Shown: positions 18,271-25,500 of the stretch, in pieces
Layout of the letters: every line of letters starts with the position of its first letter
Numbering within the stretch: the stretch's first letter is position 1
Origin: Brevundimonas sp. UBA5713
GTDB taxonomy: Bacteria > Pseudomonadota > Alphaproteobacteria > Caulobacterales > Caulobacteraceae
Direction of reading: 5' to 3'
Assembly (NCBI RefSeq): GCF_002419815.1
Contig: NZ_DIGV01000058.1
Coordinates: forward strand, 1 to 36,843
Length of the DNA stretch: 36,843 nucleotides
Translations under genes and position numbers: made by a program
The notes under the pieces: model-generated
Databases searched by the model: none
What the model was told of the DNA's origin: nothing
The model's input: the letters and a program-made list of their open reading frames with translations, nothing else

Positions 18271-19158
18271 ATGACCAAGATCGCATTTATCGGCCTCGGC
18301 AATATGGGCGGAGGCATGGCAGCCAATCAGGCCAAGGCGGGCCACGAGGTTCGCGCCTTTGACTTGTCGGTAGACGCTTTGAAACGCGCCGAGGCGGCGG
18401 GCTGCACGCCGGTGGCTTCGGTGGCCGAGGCCGTGGCAGGCGCAGAGGTGGTCATCACCATGCTGCCCGCCGGCCCGCACGTTCATTCGGTCTATTCGGA
18501 GCAGGTGCTGCCCAACGCGCCGAAAACGGCCCTTCTGCTGGACTGCTCGACCATTGACGTGGAAACCGCGCGCAAGGTTGCCGCACTGGCGACAGAGGCG
18601 GGCTTTGTCTTTGCCGACGCCCCCGTCTCTGGCGGCACGGCGGCGGCGGATGCGGGCACGCTGGCCTTCATGGTCGGCTGTGACGAAGCCATATTCGCCA
18701 AGGTCGAGGCGGCGCTGGAGCCGATGAGCCGCATCACGATCCGTGCGGGCGATCACGGCGCGGGGCAGGCGGCCAAGATCTGCAACAACATGCTCTTGGG
18801 CATTTCGATGATCGGCACCTGCGAGGCTATCGCCCTTGCCGAAAAGCTGGGCCTCGACCCCGAGCGTTTCTTCGAGATCGCGTCCAAGTCCTCCGGCCAG
18901 TGCTGGAGTGTGACCAGCTATTACCCGTGGCCCGGCCCCGTGCCGACTGCCCCGTCCAACCGCAACTATGAAGGCGGCTTTGCCACCGCCATGATGCTCA
19001 AGGACCTGAAGCTGGCCCAAGACGCCGCCGCCAAGGCCGGAGCCTCAACCCCGCTCGCCGCCCAAGCCGAGGCGCTGTACGCCCTGTTCAACAACCTCGG
19101 CAACGGCCAGAAAGACTTCTCGGCGATGCTGGAGATGTTGCGCGGTAAGCAGGGCTAA
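18271..19158 (+). CDS. mmsB: 3-hydroxyisobutyrate dehydrogenase
   Basis: A 295-residue NAD-dependent dehydrogenase that oxidises 3-hydroxyisobutyrate to methylmalonate semialdehyde, the substrate of MmsA. An N-terminal Rossmann motif GLGNMG lies at about residues 8-13. The substrate motif DAPVSGGTAAADAGTLAFMVG is followed by the catalytic lysine, Lys169, in GAGQAAKICNNM. The C-terminal segment YYPWPGPVPTAPSNRNYEGGF with FATAMMLKDLKLA is typical of true MmsB enzymes. It is the last gene of the cluster, 33 bp after the hydrolase, with GGGAAGAG ahead of the ATG. No clear terminator follows before the next gene. Confidence 0.97.
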   Translation: MTKIAFIGLGNMGGGMAANQAKAGHEVRAFDLSVDALKRAEAAGCTPVASVAEAVAGAEVVITMLPAGPHVHSVYSEQVLPNAPKTALLLDCSTIDVETARKVAALATEAGFVFADAPVSGGTAAADAGTLAFMVGCDEAIFAKVEAALEPMSRITIRAGDHGAGQAAKICNNMLLGISMIGTCEAIALAEKLGLDPERFFEIASKSSGQCWSVTSYYPWPGPVPTAPSNRNYEGGFATAMMLKDLKLAQDAAAKAGASTPLAAQAEALYALFNNLGNGQKDFSAMLEMLRGKQG

Positions 19159-19193
19159 GCATCATTAGGTTTAGGATTTGAGGGAGGGGGGAA

Positions 19194-19988
19194 GTGCAGC
19201 AAGAAGACCCACGGTTTGAGCTTGGATCTCTTTCCCCGTTCATATGGTCCCTCGCCGCAGACACGGCACCTTATAATCGGGATTGGGAAATACTCACTCA
19301 TGACGTCAACATTGCACTTTTGAATGAGTGGAGGAGTTGGTCGCCAAAGGGGCAAGTTCTTGAAGTCGGGCCGATTAAAAATCGTTTGCTAGCGAAGTGT
19401 ATTAGCGGCTTCCAAGGCGCGATTATTATGGCGCGCTTTGGAATGATTTTAGAAAGCAAATCGCTAAGCCGCGGAGTTTTTGAAGCGGCATTTTGGATTC
19501 AGTATTTTGTTGTTGATCCAGACCAGGCTCTGAGTGATTTTGAAAGTTCCGAATATTCGAGTTTGTCGGAGCAATGTGAGGCCATGGCAAAGGTGGTCTC
19601 CAAAGAAATATCCGATAAATACGCTGAAGCTGGCCAAAAATGGAAAGCGATGACTAGGGCTAAAAACCCATTAGGCCCTAAGTCTGTTCACAAAAAATCC
19701 AGTTTGGATAATGCGTATTATGCTTACTACAAGCACTTATGTGCGGTCGCTGCCCACGCTTCAATTAGTTCTCTTGAGAGCTATTTAGACACTAGCGGTG
19801 AGAGCGTAGGTCACATTCTGGCAGCAGATTTCGAAGACTCTAACAAGGCTTATTTCTTTGCAATCCATGCAGGTTTGCTAGCTCTAGCGGTCTATGCGAA
19901 TCCGCATGCATCTGATGTCTTCCAGCAAAAGTGGATAGCCCTCATGAGCCGTTTGGAAAAGCTATCCGAAGAAATAACGCCCTTTTGA
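19194..19988 (+). CDS. DUF5677-like protein of unknown function, AT-rich
   Basis: A 264-residue cytoplasmic, mostly helical protein. The GTG start is preceded by a very strong purine-rich ribosome site (GGGAGGGGGG). The layout (an early helix with ARFGMILESKSLSRGVFEAAFWIQYF, then YYAYYKHLCAVAAHASISSLESYL with a conserved-looking His, and a last helix ending in the C-terminus) resembles DUF5677 proteins, whose function is unknown; I hold this at medium confidence. The base composition and codon use are visibly more AT-rich than all neighbours, which suggests recent acquisition. It sits between the valine cluster and a toxin-antitoxin pair, and could be a passenger or cargo gene. Confidence 0.75.
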   Translation: MQQEDPRFELGSLSPFIWSLAADTAPYNRDWEILTHDVNIALLNEWRSWSPKGQVLEVGPIKNRLLAKCISGFQGAIIMARFGMILESKSLSRGVFEAAFWIQYFVVDPDQALSDFESSEYSSLSEQCEAMAKVVSKEISDKYAEAGQKWKAMTRAKNPLGPKSVHKKSSLDNAYYAYYKHLCAVAAHASISSLESYLDTSGESVGHILAADFEDSNKAYFFAIHAGLLALAVYANPHASDVFQQKWIALMSRLEKLSEEITPF

Positions 19989-19990
19989 TT

Positions 19991-20009
19991 AGTTCGTTCT
20001 AGAACTTTT
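19991..20009 (+). terminator. Weak hairpin after the DUF5677-like gene
   Basis: AGTTC (19991-19995) pairs with GAACT (20002-20006), followed by TTT. The stem is only 5 bp and overlaps the palindrome TTCTAGAA, so this is a weak terminator at best. It abuts the stop codon of the convergent antitoxin gene. Confidence 0.3.
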
Positions 20010-20304
20010 AAGCCGCCAGTTCCCCGACCTTGATGTCGTCCTCATGCGCGCGGGCTTGGGTCAGGTCGTAGCGGGCCTGCATGCGCATAAGGGTGTCGGC
20101 GCTGATGCCGAACAGCTTTTCAAAACGGATCGCCATTTCGGCGGACAGGCCCGCATTGGCGTTCAGCAGGTTGCTGGCGGCCTGACGGGTGACGCCCAGC
20201 GCCTTGGCGAGGGTGGTGACGGTGATCTCGCGCGGGGTTACGAATTCGTCGCGCAGCCATGAACCGGGATGCACCGCAAACGAGCTGTGAAGCTTGATAG
20301 CCAT
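20008..20304 (-). CDS. higA: HigA-family antitoxin
   Basis: A 98-residue DNA-binding antitoxin. The XRE-type helix-turn-helix is clear (TTLAKALGVTRQAASNLLNANAGLSAEMAIRFEKLFG), with the HigA signature HPGSWLRDEF near the N-terminus. It should neutralise the toxin encoded just upstream and repress the shared promoter. Its ATG shares one base with the toxin stop (TGATG), the usual toxin-first order for higBA. A longer upstream extension of this frame overlaps the toxin gene and is not credible. Confidence 0.92.
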   Translation of the reverse strand: MAIKLHSSFAVHPGSWLRDEFVTPREITVTTLAKALGVTRQAASNLLNANAGLSAEMAIRFEKLFGISADTLMRMQARYDLTQARAHEDDIKVGELAA

Positions 20305-20591
20305 CAGTGGTAATCCTCCAAATCCATGTCCTCGATCATGAGGGCAGCGTTTACTTTGAACGTCAGTCGCCAGTTCCGCGTGACCGTCAGGGCCCATGTG
20401 CCTTCGCGGTCGCCTTTGAGTTTGTGCGCCCCAAAGTTGGGCGGGATCAGCAACTCTTCCTCGGTTTCGATAGCGATGATGTAGGCCAGCATATTGCGCA
20501 ACCGACCAACGACATTGGCGGGCAGACCCTTGGCCTGTCCTGTCTCGGCGAAGTGGCGCAACGCCTTGTGCCTGATGCTCTCTATCTCCAC
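20304..20591 (-). CDS. higB: HigB-family toxin (RelE/ParE fold)
   Basis: A 95-residue ribosome-dependent mRNA interferase of the HigB type. Family signatures include IRHKALRHFAETGQAKGLPA at the N-terminus, LHKLKG-like FGAHKLKGDREGTWALTV, and the C-terminal NWRLTFKV with an acidic tail. The likely start is a GTG at 20591 with no visible ribosome site, and the best -10 element ends only 6 nt upstream, so the mRNA may be leaderless. Both toxin and antitoxin appear intact. Confidence 0.9.
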   Translation of the reverse strand: MEIESIRHKALRHFAETGQAKGLPANVVGRLRNMLAYIIAIETEEELLIPPNFGAHKLKGDREGTWALTVTRNWRLTFKVNAALMIEDMDLEDYH

Positions 20592-20597
20592 GACTTA

Positions 20598-20638
20598 ACA
20601 ATGGTATGCAAAGCGCATAGTGTCAAGTGACGCTTGAC
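20598..20638 (-). promoter_or_regulatory. higBA promoter with two operator-like dyads
   Basis: On the minus strand, TTGACA (20626-20621) and a weak CATTGT (20603-20598) are spaced by 17 nt. Dyad 1, TATGC-N5-GCATA (20605-20619), is perfect and fills the spacer. Dyad 2, GTCAAG-N5-CTTGAC (20622-20638), is perfect and covers the -35 element. Both have 5-nt spacers and their centres are 18 bp apart. HigA autorepression is the likely role. Confidence 0.65.
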
Positions 20639-20686
20639 GGTCTGTAAAGCCCATGACGCCGCCCCGCCTTGGCGCTACAAGGCGGC

Positions 20687-21235
20687 ATGACCCTGATCCT
20701 GTTTAACAAGCCGTTTGATGTGCTGAGCCAGTTTACCGACAAGGGAACGGAAGGCTCCGAGCGCAGCACGCTCTCCGATTACATCCCTGTGCCGAAGGTC
20801 TATCCGGCGGGACGGCTGGATCGGGATAGTGAAGGCTTGATGCTGCTGACCGACGACGGGCGGTTGCAGATGCGTATTACCGAGCCGCGCTACAAGACCA
20901 AGAAAACCTATCTGGCGCAGGTCGAGGGCATTGCCACCGAGGAGGCCCTAGAGAAGCTGCGTCGCGGCGTGATGCTGAAAGACGGCATGACCGGCCCTGC
21001 CGAGGCCGAGATGATCGACGACCCGCAGTTGTGGGAACGCGTGCCGGCGATCCGCGTGCGCAAGACCGTCCCCGATAGCTGGATCAAGGTCACCATTTCC
21101 GAAGGCCGTAACCGTCAGGTGCGCCGCATGTGCGCGGCGGTAGACCTGCCCTGCCTGCGTCTGGTGCGCTGGAGTGTGGGCCAATGGTCGCTGGACGGCC
21201 TCGCCCCCGGGGAGTGGCGCGAAGTCGAGCGCTAA
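20687..21235 (+). CDS. rluE: 23S rRNA pseudouridine synthase RluE
   Basis: A 182-residue enzyme of the RsuA/RluB/E/F family that makes pseudouridine 2457 in 23S rRNA. The catalytic motif GRLDRDSEG has Asp45, and the sequence follows E. coli RluE closely (ILFNKPFDVLSQFTD, YAAG/YPAGRLDRDSEGL, EGRNRQVRRM, LRLVRW, GEWREV). It lacks an S4 domain, as expected for RluE. The ATG at 20687 follows AAGGCGG and matches the family start; the earlier TTG at 20669 adds residues without support. It is divergent from higBA. Confidence 0.93.
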   Translation: MTLILFNKPFDVLSQFTDKGTEGSERSTLSDYIPVPKVYPAGRLDRDSEGLMLLTDDGRLQMRITEPRYKTKKTYLAQVEGIATEEALEKLRRGVMLKDGMTGPAEAEMIDDPQLWERVPAIRVRKTVPDSWIKVTISEGRNRQVRRMCAAVDLPCLRLVRWSVGQWSLDGLAPGEWREVER

Positions 21236-21276
21236 ACAACAAAGCCCCGAAGCCGCTGGCGATCGGCTTCGGGGCT
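21234..21276 (-). terminator. Intrinsic terminator of acsA
   Basis: AGCCCCGAAGCCG (21243-21255) pairs perfectly with CGGCTTCGGGGCT (21264-21276). On the minus strand it is followed by TTTGTTGTTT, a good terminator tail after acsA. On the plus strand the tail is CTCGCGTC, so it should work poorly for rluE. It nearly touches the rluE stop. Confidence 0.85.
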
Positions 21277-21303
21277 CTCGCGTCAGAGCGGGGTTGGGGG
21301 ACG

Positions 21304-23244
21304 TCAGGCTCCGGCGCGGTTCTTGACCAGATCGTCCACGACGGACGGATCGGCGAGGGTGGAGGTGTCGCCCAGCGCGCCGACTTCGTTCTCGGCGATC
21401 TTGCGCAGGATGCGGCGCATGATCTTGCCCGAGCGGGTCTTGGGCAGGCCGGGGGCCCACTGGATGACATCGGGGGCGGCAATCGGGCCGATTTCGCTGC
21501 GCACATGGGCGATCAGCGCCTTGCGCAGATCTTCTGTAGCGTCCACGCCCGCATTCAGCGTAACATAGGCATAGATGCCCTGACCCTTGATGTCGTGCGG
21601 GAAGCCGACCACGGCGGCTTCAGCCACGTCGTCATGGGCGACGAGGGCGCTTTCCACCTCGGCAGTCCCCATGCGGTGGCCGGAGACGTTGATGACGTCA
21701 TCGACGCGGCCGGTAATCCAGTAATAGCCGTCTTCGTCACGACGGCAGCCGTCGCCGGTGAAATACTTGCCCGCATAGGTGGAGAAATAGGTGTCGAAGA
21801 AGCGCTGGTGATCGCCATAGACGGTGCGCATCTGGCCCGGCCAACTGTCGGTGATGCACAGATTGCCCTCGGTCGCGCCGTCCAGCACGCCGCCCTCGGC
21901 ATCCACGATCTGAAGCTGCACGCCCGGCAGGGGCTTGGTGGCCGAGCCCGGCTTAAGGTCCGTGGCTCCCGGCAGCGGCGAGATCAGAATGCCGCCGGTC
22001 TCGGTCTGCCACCATGTGTCGACGATGGGCAGTTTAGAGTCGCCGACCACCTCATAATACCAGCGCCAAGCCTCGGGGTTGATCGGCTCGCCCACTGTGC
22101 CGAGCAGGCGCAAGGAGGCGCGGCTGGAGGCCTTCACCGGCGCATCGCCCTCTTTCATCAAGGCGCGCAAGGCCGTGGGTGCGGTGTAGAAGACATTCAC
22201 CTTGTGCTTGTCGATCACATCCCAGAAGCGCGACACGGTCGGATAGTTGGGCACGCCCTCGAAGAAGAGGGTGGTGGCCGCATTCGACAGCGGGCCATAG
22301 ACACCATAGGAGTGGCCCGTCACCCAGCCCACATCGGCGGTGCACCAATAGACCTCACCCGGGCGGTAATCGAACACATGCTGGTGCGTCCACGACGCCC
22401 AGACCAGATATCCGCCGGTGGTGTGCAGCACGCCCTTGGGCTTACCGGTCGAGCCCGAGGTATAGAGGATGAACAGCGGGTCTTCGGCATTCATCGGCTC
22501 GGGAGCACAGTCGGCGCTGGCGGCAGCAACGGCGGTCTGCCAGTCCACATCGCGGCCTTCGACCATCGGCGTCTCGGCATCGGTGTGCCGCAGGACCAGT
22601 ACGGTCTTGACGCCCGATACCTTTTCCAGCGCGGCATCGACATTGGCCTTCAACGGTACCTTCTTGCCCCCGCGACAGCCTTCGTTGGCGGTGATGACAA
22701 AGGTGGATTCGCAGTCCTCGATACGGCCTGCGATACTGTCCGGCGAAAAGCCGCCGAAGATGACCGAGTGCACCGCGCCGATGCGCGCGCAGGCCAGCAT
22801 GGCATAGGCCGCTTCGGGGATCATCGGCAGGTAGATGGTGACGCGGTCGCCCTTCTGGACGCCATTGCCCTTCAGCACATTGGCCAGACGCGAGACGCGC
22901 TCATGCAGTTGGCCATAGGTGATGGTGTCGCTGTCGGTCGGCTCGTCGCCTTCCCAGATGATGGCGACCTCGTCCTTGCGGGCGGGCAGGTGGCGGTCGA
23001 TGCAGTTGGCCGAGACATTCAGAACCCCGTCCTCGAACCATTTGATGCGGAAGTCATCCTTGTTGAAGGAGACGTCCTTGATCTTGGTCGGGAAGTTTAT
23101 CCAGTCCAGACGCTGGGCCACCTTGGTCCAGTAGGTTTCGGCATTGTCGCGCGCCTCGATGCAGGCGGCCTCATAGGCAGCTGCATCCATGTGGGCGCGG
23201 GCCGCGACCTCCTTGGGAACAGGATAAATTTGGGGCTCGTGCAC
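21304..23244 (-). CDS. acsA: Acetyl-CoA synthetase
   Basis: A 646-residue AMP-forming acetate-CoA ligase that lets the cell use acetate by making acetyl-CoA from acetate, ATP and CoA. Family motifs are present: the P-loop YTSGSTGKPKGV, the substrate-pocket stretch DVGWVTGHSYGVYGPL, TWWQTETGG, YFTGDGCRRDEDGYYWITGRVDDVINVSGHR, and the C-terminal PKTRSGKIMRR with Lys607, the residue regulated by acetylation in this family. The start is GTG at 23244 with GGAGGAGA about 8 nt upstream. It lies 69 bp downstream of the porin gene on the same strand, and the neighbouring two-component genes are the known acetate-switch type. Confidence 0.97.
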   Translation of the reverse strand: MHEPQIYPVPKEVAARAHMDAAAYEAACIEARDNAETYWTKVAQRLDWINFPTKIKDVSFNKDDFRIKWFEDGVLNVSANCIDRHLPARKDEVAIIWEGDEPTDSDTITYGQLHERVSRLANVLKGNGVQKGDRVTIYLPMIPEAAYAMLACARIGAVHSVIFGGFSPDSIAGRIEDCESTFVITANEGCRGGKKVPLKANVDAALEKVSGVKTVLVLRHTDAETPMVEGRDVDWQTAVAAASADCAPEPMNAEDPLFILYTSGSTGKPKGVLHTTGGYLVWASWTHQHVFDYRPGEVYWCTADVGWVTGHSYGVYGPLSNAATTLFFEGVPNYPTVSRFWDVIDKHKVNVFYTAPTALRALMKEGDAPVKASSRASLRLLGTVGEPINPEAWRWYYEVVGDSKLPIVDTWWQTETGGILISPLPGATDLKPGSATKPLPGVQLQIVDAEGGVLDGATEGNLCITDSWPGQMRTVYGDHQRFFDTYFSTYAGKYFTGDGCRRDEDGYYWITGRVDDVINVSGHRMGTAEVESALVAHDDVAEAAVVGFPHDIKGQGIYAYVTLNAGVDATEDLRKALIAHVRSEIGPIAAPDVIQWAPGLPKTRSGKIMRRILRKIAENEVGALGDTSTLADPSVVDDLVKNRAGA

Positions 23245-23313
23245 GCGTAGTCTCCTCCAGTGTGGCAGTCGGCCCCTGGTTGGGGGAGGTCGAGGCCGTT
23301 TTGCCGGTAAGTC

Positions 23314-24705
23314 TTAGAAGCCGTATTTGGCGAACAGGATCAGGCGCGTCATGTCGCCCGACAGATCGTTCTCAAGCTTGCGCTCACCGAACATCAGTTC
23401 TGCACCAATATCCAGCCCCGTCAGCGGGGTGTAGATCAGGTTGCCACGCAGGCTGGTCGCCGATTTGGTCACGCCAAGACCCGTCAGGGCGGTCGGGTTG
23501 TCGATGGCCTGATAGGCGGCGATCAGGCTGGAACGCCAGCCGGGAGCCCAGACGTGACGATAGCCGGCATAGCCCGACAGCACGCCAATGGTCTCCAGAT
23601 CGCCATTGGCCGCCAATACCGCGTCATTGGCCAGATTCAGTCCCAGATAGCGGCCAATACCTTCACCGCCAGAGACGACAAAGCGGATATCGTCTTCGGC
23701 CCCGACCTTGATCTTACCGGTAGCCGACAGGCCCCAGCCGGTGGCGCTGTCCTCGATGTTTAGGGCCGGATTTTCATGGCGCAGCTGGCGCACCAGACCC
23801 GACATCTGGAACTCGCCCCAAGGACGGCTGATCAGATAGCGCGCCACAATGTCCGGCACAGCATTGTCATCGGCGACGATGCGGGTGCCACCGCCGAAGG
23901 GCGTGATGGTGGTCTCGGGATTTTCGACCGCGATGGCGAACGGTCCGCGGGTGTAGCGTATCTGCGGCTGGCGCACGACCACAGCCCCTTCGACCGGACC
24001 GACATAATCGGCGGTCTCTGGCAGAGTGTTGGAATTCTGGAAGGTCGACCATTCCTGACCGATCAACCAGTTGTCGATGGTCATAAAGGCGCGGCGTAGT
24101 GATGGGTTTGACGGGTTGGTGGTGCGCTCGTCACCACTGCCGGGCAGGCCCTGGAAATCCATCTCGATGCGGGCCCCGACCTTGTGGCCGCCCACATCGC
24201 CATCGGCGGTCAGCCAAAAGCGCGTCTGGCGGGCGCTGAAATCGGTCTGGGTGCTTTCGCTGTCGCCGCCGACAGGAATAGAGCCGGGGACGTAGAAGTC
24301 GCGCAGGGTGTCACCGCTGGCCGGATTGCCGTCGCCGTAGCGGGTGATCTTGGTGTCGGCCTTGATGAAGCCGCCGAAGTTCAGCGTCAGGTCACCAGCG
24401 CGGAAGCCGCGCTGGGGGGCGGCGCTGGCGGTCGCGACAGGTGCCGGTGCGGCGGTTTGTGACTGCGGCAGGCGCAAGACACCGTCATTGACCGGTGCAG
24501 GGGCCGTAGCCTGCGCCTGAACCTGTGCTCTTACGGCATCATTCTGTGCCTGATTTTCGCGGACCGCAGCCTTGAGTTCGCCCAGTTCAGCCTCTAGCTG
24601 AGCAATGCGCGCTTCAAGCGCAGCGGTGTTATCTTGCGCCATAGCGCCTGTTGCGGTGAGGAGCGCAGCCAATGCTACGCCGCCCCAAAGGCGGCCGTGT
24701 GCCAT
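23314..24705 (-). CDS. DcaP-like outer-membrane porin
   Basis: A 463-residue outer-membrane protein. It has a signal peptide (cleavage near GAMAQ), then a coiled-coil segment (about residues 28-65, ALEARIAQLEAELGELKAAV) and a Pro/Ala-rich linker, then a beta-barrel from about 100 starting LNFGGFIKADTKITRYG and ending LILFAKYGF with a C-terminal Phe. The order coiled coil-barrel and the sequence style (RQTRFWLTADGDVGGHKVGARIEMDF) match DcaP-type trimeric porins, known to pass dicarboxylic and other small acids. GGGAGGAAG precedes the ATG. Being upstream of acsA suggests acetate or carboxylate entry, which is inference. Confidence 0.82.
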   Translation of the reverse strand: MAHGRLWGGVALAALLTATGAMAQDNTAALEARIAQLEAELGELKAAVRENQAQNDAVRAQVQAQATAPAPVNDGVLRLPQSQTAAPAPVATASAAPQRGFRAGDLTLNFGGFIKADTKITRYGDGNPASGDTLRDFYVPGSIPVGGDSESTQTDFSARQTRFWLTADGDVGGHKVGARIEMDFQGLPGSGDERTTNPSNPSLRRAFMTIDNWLIGQEWSTFQNSNTLPETADYVGPVEGAVVVRQPQIRYTRGPFAIAVENPETTITPFGGGTRIVADDNAVPDIVARYLISRPWGEFQMSGLVRQLRHENPALNIEDSATGWGLSATGKIKVGAEDDIRFVVSGGEGIGRYLGLNLANDAVLAANGDLETIGVLSGYAGYRHVWAPGWRSSLIAAYQAIDNPTALTGLGVTKSATSLRGNLIYTPLTGLDIGAELMFGERKLENDLSGDMTRLILFAKYGF

Positions 24706-24794
24706 TTACTTCCTCCCAGTCCTGTCTTTTTTTGCAGGCTCTGGATGGCACCTTTCCGCGTGACGGTGGTTTTCGACATTAGCGAAAGGTCTAA

Positions 24795-24812
24795 TCTCGA
24801 CCAAAGTCGAGA
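24795..24812. promoter_or_regulatory. Perfect 7-bp dyad between porin and crbR genes
   Basis: TCTCGAC (24795-24801) and GTCGAGA (24806-24812) form an exact inverted repeat around CAAA. It lies 90 bp upstream of the porin ATG and 64 bp upstream of crbR, between divergent genes. NarL-type regulators bind as dimers to such dyads, so CrbR binding here is a reasonable guess. No T-run follows, which argues against a terminator. Confidence 0.5.
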
Positions 24813-24875
24813 CGTGCCATCCTGTAACCACACGGGTGGGGCAGGTCAGGCGTACTATCGGATGGAAGGACATTC

Positions 24876-25493
24876 ATGGATCGAATCGTCATAGCGGACG
24901 ATCACCCTCTGTTCCGTGAGGCATTGGTCTCGGCGGTGCGCAAGGCGCGCCCGCAGGCAGAGATTGAGGAGTGCTCCAGCTTCGCCGAAGCCGACGCTGC
25001 GCTGGCGCGTGCGTCGGTGGACCTGCTGATGCTGGATTTGAAACTGTCGGACGTCGAGGGGATGACCGGGCTCAATCTGGTGCGGACCAACCATCCGGCG
25101 GTACCGGTGGCGGTGGTCTCTGCCAGCGAGGAGCCGCATACCGTGCGCCGCGCCATGGCTGTGGGGGCTGCGGGCTTTATTCCCAAATCCTCGTCGCTGG
25201 ACACCATGGTGGAAGCCATCGGCCAGATTCTGGACGGCGAGACATGGGTGCCTGACGTGGGCGAGGCCGAAGCCGAAGAAGCAGACCTGCAAAACCGGAT
25301 CGCCAGCCTGACGCCGTCCCAACTTCGCATCCTCGAAGGGCTCAAGGCCGGGCGGCTGAACAAACAGATCGCCTATGACCTTGGCGTCACCGAGGCGACG
25401 ATCAAGGCGCACCTGACCAGCGTGTTCCGCAAACTGGGCGTGCAAAACCGCACCCAGGCCGTGATCCTGTCCCAGCAGATCGACCTGATGTAA
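24876..25493 (+). CDS. crbR: NarL/LuxR-family response regulator, CrbR-like
   Basis: A 205-residue response regulator. The receiver domain has the acidic pair Asp8-Asp9, the phospho-acceptor Asp54 (LMLDLKL) and Lys104; the C-terminal LuxR-type helix-turn-helix (about 145-200) contains LTPSQLRILEGLKAGRLNKQIAYDLGVTEATIKAHLTSVFRKLGVQNRTQAV. In Vibrio and Pseudomonas the CrbR/ErdR regulator pairs with CrbS and activates acs, and both partners occur here, so the assignment is well supported although orthology was not tested. GGAAGGAC lies 5 nt before the ATG. It is convergent with the kinase gene, 7 bp apart, and divergent from the porin-acsA pair. Confidence 0.85.
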   Translation: MDRIVIADDHPLFREALVSAVRKARPQAEIEECSSFAEADAALARASVDLLMLDLKLSDVEGMTGLNLVRTNHPAVPVAVVSASEEPHTVRRAMAVGAAGFIPKSSSLDTMVEAIGQILDGETWVPDVGEAEAEEADLQNRIASLTPSQLRILEGLKAGRLNKQIAYDLGVTEATIKAHLTSVFRKLGVQNRTQAVILSQQIDLM

Positions 25494-25500
25494 GCGGGCC

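Noticed and set aside
20008..20601. A longer 197-residue version of the antitoxin
   Set aside because: The extra N-terminal 99 residues overlap the HigB toxin gene in another frame and have no motif; the HigA start at 20304 is standard.
21130..23250. A 706-codon plus-strand frame across acsA
   Set aside because: It is antisense to acsA, which has every family motif; the frame is a composition effect.
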